From NCBI RefSeq assembly GCF_014472395.1, contig NZ_JACSZW010000008.1, positions 124,001 through 188,000 on the forward strand: a DNA stretch of 64,000 bases. Reading direction: 5' to 3'. This stretch comes from Pedobacter sp. N36a. GTDB lineage: Bacteria; Bacteroidota; Bacteroidia; Sphingobacteriales; Sphingobacteriaceae. The position numbers and the translations under genes are program-made. The notes beneath the pieces are model-generated. The model had not been told where the DNA came from, did not search any database, and saw only the letters and a list, made by a program, of their open reading frames with translations. Of this stretch, positions 1 through 7,790 are shown piece after piece (the first letter of the stretch is position 1; each line of letters opens with the position of its first letter).

Positions 1-77
1 AAAAAGAATCCAATCATTGCAAAGGGTAATGCAAAAACGGAGTGGGCAAACAGGACCAGTGAAAAATATTTTTTCAT
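1..77 (-). CDS. UbiA-family prenyltransferase, N-terminal fragment
   Basis: Partial gene running off the left edge; only the first 25 codons are present. The reverse strand reads MKKYFSLVLFAHSVFALPF and continues AMIGFF. The spacing of His, Ala, Leu, Pro and Phe in the first membrane helix is that of UbiA-type polyprenyltransferases (menaquinone, heme A or 4-hydroxybenzoate prenylation). The start lies 15 nt after the engB stop, so the two are probably co-transcribed. A neighbouring ubiE/menG would suit a quinone role, but so little sequence remains that only the family can be suggested. Confidence 0.6.
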   Translation of the reverse strand, partial: MKKYFSLVLFAHSVFALPFAMIGFF

Positions 78-92
78 ATCCGCAATGCCTGT

Positions 93-719
93 TTAGTCTT
101 CCTGAGGGGTTAAAATTGGCATGGCGAAGTCAAGATTTGTCTGTTCAATGAAGTCCAGGATTTCTTCTCTGCCTTGTTGTTTCTCCGCAGAAGTCACAAA
201 ACATGGAGGGATTTCTTCGAACCATCCACCTAATGCTTTCTTAAAGGCCGCAATGTTCTTGTCGGTTTTCGTTGCCGATTGTTTATCTGCCTTAGTGAAA
301 GCCAAAACGAAAGGAATCTGGATTTCTCCCATCCAGCAGCAAAACTCAAGGTCGATTTTTTGTGGCTCCAATCTACTGTCTATAAGTACGAAAACGCATT
401 GCAGACTTTCTCTTCTGGTGATGTAATAACGGATAAATTTCTCCCAACTTTCTCTGCTGTTCTTCGAAACTTTGGCATAACCATACCCTGGTAAATCTAC
501 AATATACCATTTATCATTGATGAGGAAATGGTTAATCAGCTGGGTTTTACCCGGCTTTTGAGATGTTTTTGCTAAACCATGCTGATTCACCAGCATATTG
601 ATCAATGAAGACTTTCCTACGTTGGAACGTCCGATAAATGCGTATTCGGGCATATTGGCCACAGGCAAAGCTGAAACCTTTGTATTACTACAAATAAATG
701 TTGCTGATTTTATAATCAT
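93..719 (-). CDS. engB: Ribosome biogenesis GTPase EngB (YihA/YsxC)
   Basis: A 208-residue TRAFAC-class GTPase, the normal size for EngB/YsxC, which assists late assembly of the large ribosomal subunit. The G1 P-loop GRSNVGKS is at residues 30-37, G3 DLPGYGYAKV begins at residue 75, and G4 TKAD is at 142-145. The DLPGYGYA form of G3 is characteristic of EngB. The ATG is only 4 nt from a TAccTTTG -7 element (724-731 on the minus strand), so the mRNA is probably leaderless or nearly so. It is divergent from ubiE across about 50 nt and followed by the UbiA-family gene. Confidence 0.96.
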   Translation of the reverse strand: MIIKSATFICSNTKVSALPVANMPEYAFIGRSNVGKSSLINMLVNQHGLAKTSQKPGKTQLINHFLINDKWYIVDLPGYGYAKVSKNSRESWEKFIRYYITRRESLQCVFVLIDSRLEPQKIDLEFCCWMGEIQIPFVLAFTKADKQSATKTDKNIAAFKKALGGWFEEIPPCFVTSAEKQQGREEILDFIEQTNLDFAMPILTPQED

Positions 720-723
720 TTGA

Positions 724-762
724 CAAAGGTAGAAAATTAGTTTTCAACAATACTTATCTTTG
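724..762. promoter_or_regulatory. Divergent engB / ubiE promoter region
   Basis: Two Bacteroidota -7 elements lie back to back. TAccTTTG on the minus strand (724-731) faces engB and TAtcTTTG on the plus strand (755-762) faces ubiE. No convincing TTG -33 element is visible for either at the 19-21 nt spacing. The plus-strand element overlaps a possible TTG start at 760, so translation of ubiE must begin downstream at ATG 772. Confidence 0.6.
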
Positions 763-771
763 CAGCATACC

Positions 772-1503
772 ATGAACGAAAAGATTACACCATACCAGTC
801 TGCAACCGCTACTAAAAAGGAACAAGTAGCCTCTATGTTTGATAACATATCTCAAACTTATGATTTTTTAAATCACTTCATGTCGCTCGGAATTGACATT
901 CTATGGCGTAAAAAGGCGATTGCTGAGCTAAAGGAATTACAACCGCGCTTGATTCTTGATGTCGCAACAGGTACCGGAGATTTTGCTTTTGAGGCTATAA
1001 AAATTTTGAAACCAGAGAAAGTAATTGGGGTAGATATTTCTGATGGAATGCTGGAAGTAGCCAGAAAAAAGATAAAAGAGCGCAATTTGGGCAGTATTTT
1101 TTCTGTACAAATGGGCGATTCTGAAGGTTTACATTTCGACGACAATCATTTTGATGCGGTTACCGTCGCATTTGGGGTAAGAAATTATGAAAATTTAGAA
1201 AAAGGGTTAGCAGATATGTACCGGGTATTGAAACCAGGGGGTAAAATTGTGATTCTTGAATTTTCAAAACCAAGGAAGTTCCCGATTAAACAGGGCTATA
1301 ACTTCTACTTCAACCACATTACGCCAACGCTTGGAAAGATCTTTTCAAAGGATAACAAAGCGTATACGTATTTACCGGAATCTGTAGCGGCATTCCCGGA
1401 TGGTGATGCTTTTAATCAAATGATGACTAAAGTTGGTTTCAAAGAAGCGAAAGACAACAGGCTGACATTTGGCGTATGTGCAATTTATACCGGGATAAAA
1501 TAA
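772..1503 (+). CDS. ubiE: Demethylmenaquinone methyltransferase UbiE/MenG
   Basis: Class I SAM-dependent methyltransferase of 243 residues that makes the final C-methylation in menaquinone synthesis. The SAM-binding motif I (DVATGTGD) is at residues 63-70. The N-terminal segment KKEQVASMFDNIS and the later RVLKPGGKIVILEFSKP are diagnostic of the UbiE/COQ5 family. I place the start at ATG 772; the in-frame TTG at 760 lies inside the -7 promoter element. Bacteroidota use menaquinone, so menG would be the more exact name. porT follows 61 nt downstream on the same strand. Confidence 0.95.
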   Translation: MNEKITPYQSATATKKEQVASMFDNISQTYDFLNHFMSLGIDILWRKKAIAELKELQPRLILDVATGTGDFAFEAIKILKPEKVIGVDISDGMLEVARKKIKERNLGSIFSVQMGDSEGLHFDDNHFDAVTVAFGVRNYENLEKGLADMYRVLKPGGKIVILEFSKPRKFPIKQGYNFYFNHITPTLGKIFSKDNKAYTYLPESVAAFPDGDAFNQMMTKVGFKEAKDNRLTFGVCAIYTGIK

Positions 1504-1564
1504 TTCTGTAAAGGAAGCTACGTTCTGCGGAAGAAAATCACGATATTCCAATTAAAGAATCCAG

Positions 1565-2323
1565 ATGAAAATAAAACTATTCCTTTTTTCACTTTTGTTG
1601 CTGGGCGTTTCTACAGGAAAAGCGCAGAATTGGGGCGGAGGAATAGATGATACGGATCTTCACTTTGGATTTACTTTTCAATACCTCACTTCGGAGTATA
1701 AGGTGTTAAAGAAGGCGGATTGGAAGGAAAGCCCAGGCTATATCACTGACTTGCCGAGTCATGTGCCAAGGGGATTGAGTGCTATCGCGGCAAAGTCTTC
1801 TCCTGGATTCGGAATCGGTTTTGTAGTCAATCAAAAACTATTGGAAAATGTAGACCTTCGTTTAACCCCTGTACTGGTATTTAACGACCGGATATTGACT
1901 TATCGCTTTGAAAATGTTCCAATCACGCTCGGCCAGGAATTTCTAGAGGTAGAAAAGAAGGTACAATCTACCCTAGTGGAATTTCCTTTAGGACTGAAAA
2001 TTAAGTCGAACAGAAGGAATAATTTCCGGGCTTACATGATTGGTGGCATTAAATATTCTGCAGACATCTCCTCCAAGAAAAAGAGCGACAATACCAAGGT
2101 GACAGATCCGATGGAAATGTTCCTGAATAATAAAAGAAACTATCTTTCCTATGAAGCAGGTTTAGGAATGGACTTGTATTTTGAATACTTCAAAATGTCT
2201 CCGGAACTAAAGCTATCTTATTCTCTTGATAATGTCATGAAGAGGGAAGCATTACACGCGTTTTCCAATCCAATCGATAAGTTGATGCTGCGTCATGTAA
2301 CCTTCAGTTTGTTTTTTGAGTGA
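1565..2323 (+). CDS. porT: PorT/SprT-like outer-membrane protein
   Basis: A 252-residue protein with a signal peptide (MKIKLFLFSLLLLGVSTGKAQ) followed by alternating hydrophobic/aromatic strands ending in SLFFE, as in a small outer-membrane beta-barrel. The sequence and its position directly after ubiE match PorT/SprT of Bacteroidota, a component needed for type IX protein secretion. The assignment rests on recognised family features and gene order, not on a search. It probably shares the ubiE transcript. No terminator is visible after it, and the promoter of the next gene begins within its last codons. Confidence 0.8.
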   Translation: MKIKLFLFSLLLLGVSTGKAQNWGGGIDDTDLHFGFTFQYLTSEYKVLKKADWKESPGYITDLPSHVPRGLSAIAAKSSPGFGIGFVVNQKLLENVDLRLTPVLVFNDRILTYRFENVPITLGQEFLEVEKKVQSTLVEFPLGLKIKSNRRNNFRAYMIGGIKYSADISSKKKSDNTKVTDPMEMFLNNKRNYLSYEAGLGMDLYFEYFKMSPELKLSYSLDNVMKREALHAFSNPIDKLMLRHVTFSLFFE

Positions 2324-2347
2324 TTTGTCATATTTTTTTTAGTTTTG
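2315..2347 (+). promoter_or_regulatory. Promoter for the SDR gene, long leader
   Basis: TTTG at 2315-2318, a 21-nt spacer and TAgtTTTG at 2340-2347 match the Bacteroidota TTTG-N19-21-TAnnTTTG promoter. The -33 element overlaps the last codons of porT. Transcription would begin near 2354, leaving about 135 nt of untranslated leader before the SDR start at 2490. I recognise no riboswitch in that leader. Confidence 0.55.
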
Positions 2348-2489
2348 TTCATACTACTAGCTGGTTAATCGCATAATATCGGCAATAAGAAACAAAGCCT
2401 ACCAAAAAGAACATCCGAATTGAACAGCACTAACCGATATAAAAACGAGAAACATTTTTGATAATTAGCATTAAAAAAACAATATTACA

Positions 2490-3245
2490 ATGAAAATTGC
2501 ATTAATTACAGGAGCAACTTCAGGAATCGGCGCTGCTTGTGCGGAGTTATTCGCTGCACAAGGTTATCATTTGATCCTTGTTGCCCGAAGAGAAGAATTG
2601 TTAAAAGAAGCGGCCAGACGTTTGGAAGAGAAATATGCAATTGAGAGCAAAACTTTGGTAGCAGATGTCAGAATTCATGACGACCTTTCTTATGTATTGG
2701 AAACTTTGCCAGCGGCATGGAAACAGGTAGATGTGCTGGTTAATAATGCAGGCCTAAGTCAGGGGCTTGATCCGATCGATAAAGGTAACATTTCTGATTG
2801 GGACACCATGATCGATACGAATGTAAAAGGCTTGCTTTATGTTACTAAAATAGTGTCTAACTGGATGATTGCCCGAAAATCGGGACACATTATCAATATT
2901 GGTTCAATTGCCGGACAAGAGGTATATCCAAATGGAAACGTATATTGTGCCACAAAACATGCAGTAGATGCTCTGAATAAAGGGATGCGCATTGATTTGC
3001 TGCCCCATGGGATTAAAGTAACTGCCATCAATCCTGGAATGGTAGAAACGGAGTTCTCCAAAGTTCGTTTTAAAGGTGATGAAGGCCGCGCTAAAAAAGT
3101 ATACGATGGGCTGGAGCCTTTAGTGGCCAATGATATTGCGGATGCGATTTGGTTTGCGGTGAGCAGACCGGCGCATGTCAATATCAACGACATGCTGATT
3201 ATGCCAACTGCACAGGCATCGGGTACCATTATTAAAAGAGATTAA
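2490..3245 (+). CDS. SDR-family NAD(P)-dependent oxidoreductase (YdfG-like)
   Basis: Classical short-chain dehydrogenase of 251 residues. The cofactor motif TGATSGIG is at 7-14, the NNAG motif at 85-88, and the catalytic Ser139, Tyr152 and Lys156 (YCATK) are all present. Arg33-Arg34 after the second strand (VARREE) favour NADP(H) over NAD(H). The overall pattern resembles the YdfG/serine 3-dehydrogenase subgroup, which reduces small hydroxy acids, but the substrate cannot be told from sequence. It has its own promoter and sits 18 nt upstream of the YqeY gene. Confidence 0.9.
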   Translation: MKIALITGATSGIGAACAELFAAQGYHLILVARREELLKEAARRLEEKYAIESKTLVADVRIHDDLSYVLETLPAAWKQVDVLVNNAGLSQGLDPIDKGNISDWDTMIDTNVKGLLYVTKIVSNWMIARKSGHIINIGSIAGQEVYPNGNVYCATKHAVDALNKGMRIDLLPHGIKVTAINPGMVETEFSKVRFKGDEGRAKKVYDGLEPLVANDIADAIWFAVSRPAHVNINDMLIMPTAQASGTIIKRD

Positions 3246-3263
3246 AATTTCAATTCAAAAGAT

Positions 3264-3710
3264 ATGATATCAACTACTATAGATCAGGAAATTAAAAAAG
3301 CGATGCTGGCTAAAGATCAGGCTGCATTACGAGGTTTAAGAGCAATTAAAGCAGCATTATTACTAGCAAGAACAGAAAAAGGATCGGCAGAGGAATTGAC
3401 AGCAGAAGCAGAAGCGAAGATCCTTCAAAAATTAGTAAAACAACGCAAAGAATCTTCTGATATCTACAAAACACAAGGTCGTGAAGATTTGAGCATTATT
3501 GAAGAAGAAGAGATTGAAGTGATCAGCAAGTTCTTACCTAAGCAATTAGAGCAGGCAGAAATAGAAAGCATTATCGCTCAAATCATTAAAGATGCAGGTG
3601 CAACTTCGGTGAAAGAAATGGGTAAAGTTATCGGCTTGGCAAACAAAGAATTAGCGGGTAAAGCAGACGGTAAATTGATCGCTGAAATCGTTAAAAACCA
3701 ATTGGCATAG
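3264..3710 (+). CDS. GatB/YqeY domain protein
   Basis: A 148-residue YqeY-family protein. Two motifs typical of the family are visible: a central KFLPKQLEQAEIESI segment and a C-terminal MGKVIGLANKELAGKADGK segment. The fold resembles the tail domain of the GatB amidotransferase subunit and is thought to bind tRNA, but no catalytic function is established for stand-alone YqeY. It is probably co-transcribed with the SDR gene 18 nt upstream. The following 112 nt before the envelope operon are A+T-rich with no clear terminator. Confidence 0.9.
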   Translation: MISTTIDQEIKKAMLAKDQAALRGLRAIKAALLLARTEKGSAEELTAEAEAKILQKLVKQRKESSDIYKTQGREDLSIIEEEEIEVISKFLPKQLEQAEIESIIAQIIKDAGATSVKEMGKVIGLANKELAGKADGKLIAEIVKNQLA

Positions 3711-3822
3711 ATTATGCTTGAATTTTATGTGTTTAAACTTTTTTCGAAAATTAATGTCTTAAATTACATTTAATTTAAATATACTGCACTAACTTAGTAG
3801 CATTACCTTATTAACACAAAAT

Positions 3823-4587
3823 ATGAAATACGAAGTAATAGACGAAGACGGGTTTAAATATATTGAGGCTGGAAAAGGAGAACCCCTGGTATTACTTCAT
3901 GGTTTAATGGGAGAATTGAGCAATTGGGAACCGGCAATAGATCATTTCAAGGAAAATTACCACGTTATCGTACCCATTCTGCCAATTTATGAACTGCCTA
4001 TACTTACTTTAGGTGTAAAAAGTTTATCAAAATATATTCACAAATTTTTAAAATATAAGAAGCTAAATCAGGTTGTTTTAATTGGAAATTCATTGGGTGG
4101 GCATATTGGATTAGTCTTTACTGCTGCGCACCAGGAAAACGTCAAGGCACTGGTATTGACCGGAAGTTCGGGCTTATATGAAAATGCATTTGGTGGTTCT
4201 TTCCCAAAAAGAGAAAACCGCGATTATATTAAAGAAAAAGTACAGTTTACCTTTTATGATCCTGCAACGGCAACGGACGAATTGGTAGATGAGGTTTATA
4301 AAAGTGTGAACGATCGTTCTAGGGTAATCAGAATTCTGGCCCTGGCAAAATCTGCCATCCGCCATAATATGTCGAAAGAACTGTCAAGAATTACGATTCC
4401 AGTTTCCTTAATTTGGGGAAAGCAGGATAAAATCACCCCTCCCGAAGTGGCGGAAGAGTTTCATGAACTATTGCCAAATTCAGAGTTAAACTGGGTAGAC
4501 AAATGCGGACATGCACCGATGATGGAGCGTCCGGAAGTCTTCAATGAATATTTGGAGAAGTTTTTGAATAGAGTATTATTAAAATAA
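3823..4587 (+). CDS. Alpha/beta-fold hydrolase
   Basis: A 254-residue alpha/beta hydrolase with the oxyanion-loop HGLMG at 26-30, nucleophile elbow GNSLGG (Ser90), acid Asp202 in GKQDK and His230 in CGHAP, so the triad is complete. There is no signal peptide, so it is cytoplasmic. It resembles the MhpC/BioH-like esterase group; the substrate is unknown. It opens the operon: the CBS-domain gene begins 4 nt after its stop, followed by nadK, porG-like, uppS, bamA and the ompH pair. Confidence 0.88.
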   Translation: MKYEVIDEDGFKYIEAGKGEPLVLLHGLMGELSNWEPAIDHFKENYHVIVPILPIYELPILTLGVKSLSKYIHKFLKYKKLNQVVLIGNSLGGHIGLVFTAAHQENVKALVLTGSSGLYENAFGGSFPKRENRDYIKEKVQFTFYDPATATDELVDEVYKSVNDRSRVIRILALAKSAIRHNMSKELSRITIPVSLIWGKQDKITPPEVAEEFHELLPNSELNWVDKCGHAPMMERPEVFNEYLEKFLNRVLLK

Positions 4588-4591
4588 AATA

Positions 4592-5254
4592 ATGTTTGCA
4601 GCTGAACTCATATCTAATTCAATTCCTCCGCTAAAGACTTCTGATTCGATTCAGAAAGCTTTGGATCGGATGACTGAGTTCAAGTTGTACCACTTGCCCA
4701 TTGTCAATGAAACACAGTTTTTGGGATTGCTGGCAGAGGAAGAGCTGATAGAAATTAGGGACCATACTCAGGCAATCGGAAGTTTGTCTTTGTCCATTTT
4801 AAACCCTTTTGTATATGAAGATGCGCATATCTATGACATCATTAGGCTTTTTCATCAACTGCATTTATCAGTAATTCCGGTGCTGGACTATAAAAAGAAC
4901 TATTTGGGGCTCATTTCCATAAATAATCTGTTGGATTATACCGCTGATATTTATGCAGTTAAAGAGCCGGGGGGGATTATTGTGCTGGAAATCAGCAACC
5001 GCAATAACTCCCTTTCCCATATGGCACAAATTGTGGAAGCAGACAATGCGCAGATCCTTTCTTCTTATGTGCAATCTTTTCCCGATTCTACCAGATTAGA
5101 GGTGACATTAAAGATCAATAAAACTGAGTTGTCGGGAATTATAGCCTCTTTTGAGCGGTATAATTACCAGGTAAAAGCTGTTTTTAATAGCACCATTTCA
5201 GACAATGGTACCGAAGACAGATATAATTCATTCATGAATTATTTAAACGTATAA
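4592..5254 (+). CDS. CBS-domain protein
   Basis: A 220-residue cytoplasmic protein with two CBS repeats at about residues 1-60 and 67-125, and a C-terminal region of about 90 residues (beginning near GGIIVLEI) that looks like an ACT-type regulatory domain. CBS pairs usually bind adenine nucleotides. There is no catalytic domain, so a regulatory role is likely but its target is unknown. It sits 4 nt after the hydrolase gene and 9 nt before nadK. The CBS-nadK-porG-uppS-bamA order is a familiar Bacteroidota arrangement. Confidence 0.88.
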   Translation: MFAAELISNSIPPLKTSDSIQKALDRMTEFKLYHLPIVNETQFLGLLAEEELIEIRDHTQAIGSLSLSILNPFVYEDAHIYDIIRLFHQLHLSVIPVLDYKKNYLGLISINNLLDYTADIYAVKEPGGIIVLEISNRNNSLSHMAQIVEADNAQILSSYVQSFPDSTRLEVTLKINKTELSGIIASFERYNYQVKAVFNSTISDNGTEDRYNSFMNYLNV

Positions 5255-5263
5255 ACCCCATAA

Positions 5264-6145
5264 ATGAGAACTGCAATATACGGTAGAGAGTTCAATAATA
5301 GTGTTCTACCATACGTACAGGAAGTATTCAATGTGCTGGGGGAATTTAAGAAACCCATTCTTGTTTACAAAGAGTATCTAGACTTTATCAAAGATAAAAT
5401 AAAGCTGCCAGATGGTATTGTGGCTTTTAGTCACCATAGCGAACTGGTTGATCAGACAGATGTCCTGATCAGTCTTGGAGGAGATGGTACATTACTGGAT
5501 ACCCTATCTCTAATCCGGGATTCTGGAATTCCAGTCATCGGAATCAACTTCGGCAGGTTAGGCTTTTTAGCCAGTATCAACAAAGATGAAATCCGCGTTG
5601 CGATGGAAGCTTTACGCCAGAAAGCATATGCGCTGGATAAAAGAACGCTGATCAATCTGGATTCTAAATTAGACCTTTTTGGAGAGGAGAATTTCGCCCT
5701 AAATGACATTACGATCCATAGAAGAGATAAGTCGGCGATGATGATTATTCATGCCTATATGAATGACGAATTTGTCAATTCTTACTGGGCAGATGGTTTG
5801 ATCATTGCCACACCTACAGGTTCTACCGCTTATTCTTTGAGCTGCGGCGGACCGATCATTTACCCAAGTTCACAAAATTTTGTCATTACTCCAATTGCTC
5901 CGCATAACCTGAATGTAAGGCCTGTGATCATCCCTGATGATGTAAAGCTTACTTTTGAAGTAGAGGCTAGGAGTGCGAAGTTCCTGGTTTCCTGTGATTC
6001 CAGAACTGCCACCGTAGACAGGTCGGTGAAACTCACCTTGACTAAAGCAGCTTTTCATGTCAATCTGATCAGATTAAATGAGGAAAGTTATTTGAAGACA
6101 TTGAGAAATAAGCTACTTTGGGGAATCGATACCCGAAATTATTAA
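5264..6145 (+). CDS. nadK: NAD kinase
   Basis: ATP-dependent NAD kinase of 293 residues, the source of NADP. The GGDGT phosphate-binding motif is at 72-76, followed by GINFGRLGFLA and the conserved DGLIIATPTGSTAYSLS segment, which shapes the active site. The length is normal for bacterial NadK. The next gene starts 1 nt after the stop, so expression is tied to the envelope genes downstream. Confidence 0.96.
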   Translation: MRTAIYGREFNNSVLPYVQEVFNVLGEFKKPILVYKEYLDFIKDKIKLPDGIVAFSHHSELVDQTDVLISLGGDGTLLDTLSLIRDSGIPVIGINFGRLGFLASINKDEIRVAMEALRQKAYALDKRTLINLDSKLDLFGEENFALNDITIHRRDKSAMMIIHAYMNDEFVNSYWADGLIIATPTGSTAYSLSCGGPIIYPSSQNFVITPIAPHNLNVRPVIIPDDVKLTFEVEARSAKFLVSCDSRTATVDRSVKLTLTKAAFHVNLIRLNEESYLKTLRNKLLWGIDTRNY

Positions 6146-6146
6146 A

Positions 6147-6968
6147 ATGCAGTACAGAACTCAGATTTTCTGTTTTTTTGCCTTGATTTTCATCGGATCT
6201 CCTGCCTTTGCCCAGAACTTGGAATTTGGCCTGATCGCTGGAGGGGCAGGATATATGGGCGATCTGAATCAGTCAAAACCGCTGAAAATAAGTGGCTTGT
6301 CTGCAGGTGCAAATGTGAAGGTGAATTTTGATCCTTACTGGACATTAGGCCTGCATTACACCTATGGCAAAATCAAAGAAAACGACCTGCATTCTGATAA
6401 TGTGCAATTCCAGCAAAGAAGGCTTAATTTTAAAAGCACTTTAAATGAACTCAGTCTGCAGGTAGATTTCAATTTCTTTGAATATTTTGCAGGCGGGGGG
6501 ACTAAAAATTTTACACCTTATATATTTGCTGGAATAGGAGGGGTTTGGTTCAATCCGATAGGGAAGTATAATCTTTCTTCAAATCCAGGAGAAAAAGAAT
6601 ATGAGCTTCGTTTTTACCGTACAGAAGGGCAAAAAGACGCCTACCGTAATGTGGCATTGACAGTGCCTTACGGTGTTGGCTTTAAAGTCAGGTTAAAAGA
6701 GAATTGGGGTTTATTCTCCCAGATCGGCTACCGGACGGCTTATACGGATTACCTGGATGATGTTAGTGGCAGGTATCCATCGGCTGACTTTGCAGATGGG
6801 GATACTCCCGAAGTAGGCCCGATTCGCAGGCAGCTTGCAGATCCTTCATTACCAGTTACTAATCTTTACGGGACCCAAAGAGGAGACTTAAGAAAAAGAG
6901 ATACTTATATGTTTGTAGGTATTGGCATATCTTATACCTTTGTGTCCCAAAAATGTTATACATTTTAA
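6147..6968 (+). CDS. porG: DUF6089 outer-membrane protein, PorG-like
   Basis: A 273-residue protein with a signal peptide (to about residue 22, FAQN) and beta-barrel features: repeated strands with Gly and aromatic residues and a C-terminal strand GIGISYTF. The start LEFGLIAGGAGYMGDLN is the DUF6089 signature. This family includes PorG of the type IX secretion system, and PorG is encoded just upstream of uppS and bamA in other Bacteroidota, as here. I therefore infer an outer-membrane secretion component, assembled by the BamA encoded in the same operon. Confidence 0.78.
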   Translation: MQYRTQIFCFFALIFIGSPAFAQNLEFGLIAGGAGYMGDLNQSKPLKISGLSAGANVKVNFDPYWTLGLHYTYGKIKENDLHSDNVQFQQRRLNFKSTLNELSLQVDFNFFEYFAGGGTKNFTPYIFAGIGGVWFNPIGKYNLSSNPGEKEYELRFYRTEGQKDAYRNVALTVPYGVGFKVRLKENWGLFSQIGYRTAYTDYLDDVSGRYPSADFADGDTPEVGPIRRQLADPSLPVTNLYGTQRGDLRKRDTYMFVGIGISYTFVSQKCYTF

Positions 6969-6986
6969 GCATATTTGCAATCATAA

Positions 6987-7727
6987 ATGGGATTTAAAGA
7001 ACAAATTGACGTTACACGCTTACCTGAACACATCGCTATCATCATGGATGGAAACGGGAGATGGGCAAAAAATCAAGGTAAATTCAGGCATTTCGGCCAT
7101 GAAAGTGGAGTACTCTCTGTGAAAGATATTGTGGAAGGCTGTGCCGATATAGGCATTAAACATCTGACTGTATATGCATTTTCTACGGAAAACTGGAATA
7201 GACCTATTGAAGAAGTGAATGCTTTAATGGAATTATTGATCTCTACCATTAATCAGGAAACTGCTACACTCAACAAAAATAACATCCGGTTAAATGCCAT
7301 CGGTGACATTGCCTCACTTCCTCAAAAGTGTATCGATGACCTAAAAAGTGCGATGGACAATACTGCGAAAAATACCCGTTGTACCCTAACCCTTGCTTTG
7401 AGCTACAGTGCGAAATGGGAAATCCTGGAAGCTGCTAAAAAAATAGCTCAAAAAGTTAAAGATCAGGAGATTGAAGTCGATGCCATCAATGAAGAACTGT
7501 TTTCTACTCAGCTTACTACCACTGATATTCCTGATCCTGAACTGATGATCAGAACCAGTGGAGAACATAGGGTGAGTAATTTTCTGCTTTGGCAGATGGC
7601 TTATACTGAACTGTATTTTACCGATAAGCTTTGGCCCGACTTCAGAAGGGAAGACCTTTTTGAAGCAATTGTAGACTACCAAAAACGCGAACGCCGCTTC
7701 GGTAAAATTAGCGAACAACTGAACTAA
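6987..7727 (+). CDS. uppS: Isoprenyl (undecaprenyl) diphosphate synthase
   Basis: A cis-prenyltransferase of 246 residues that extends farnesyl diphosphate with isopentenyl units to make the C55 carrier for peptidoglycan and surface polysaccharide. The catalytic Asp21 lies in IIMDGNGRWAK, with FSTENW for substrate binding and the late motif RTSGEHRVSNFLLWQ. It follows the porG-like gene by 18 nt and precedes bamA by 63 nt. This operon supplies both cell-wall lipid carrier and outer-membrane assembly machinery. Confidence 0.96.
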   Translation: MGFKEQIDVTRLPEHIAIIMDGNGRWAKNQGKFRHFGHESGVLSVKDIVEGCADIGIKHLTVYAFSTENWNRPIEEVNALMELLISTINQETATLNKNNIRLNAIGDIASLPQKCIDDLKSAMDNTAKNTRCTLTLALSYSAKWEILEAAKKIAQKVKDQEIEVDAINEELFSTQLTTTDIPDPELMIRTSGEHRVSNFLLWQMAYTELYFTDKLWPDFRREDLFEAIVDYQKRERRFGKISEQLN

Positions 7728-7790
7728 TTTTACTTTTAACACTTTTTAACATGTGTTTAAATTAACTTAGCATCGATTTTTAGATTGTAA

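Noticed and set aside
760..771. Extended ubiE start at TTG 760
   Set aside because: It overlaps the -7 promoter element, and the family begins at the ATG at 772.
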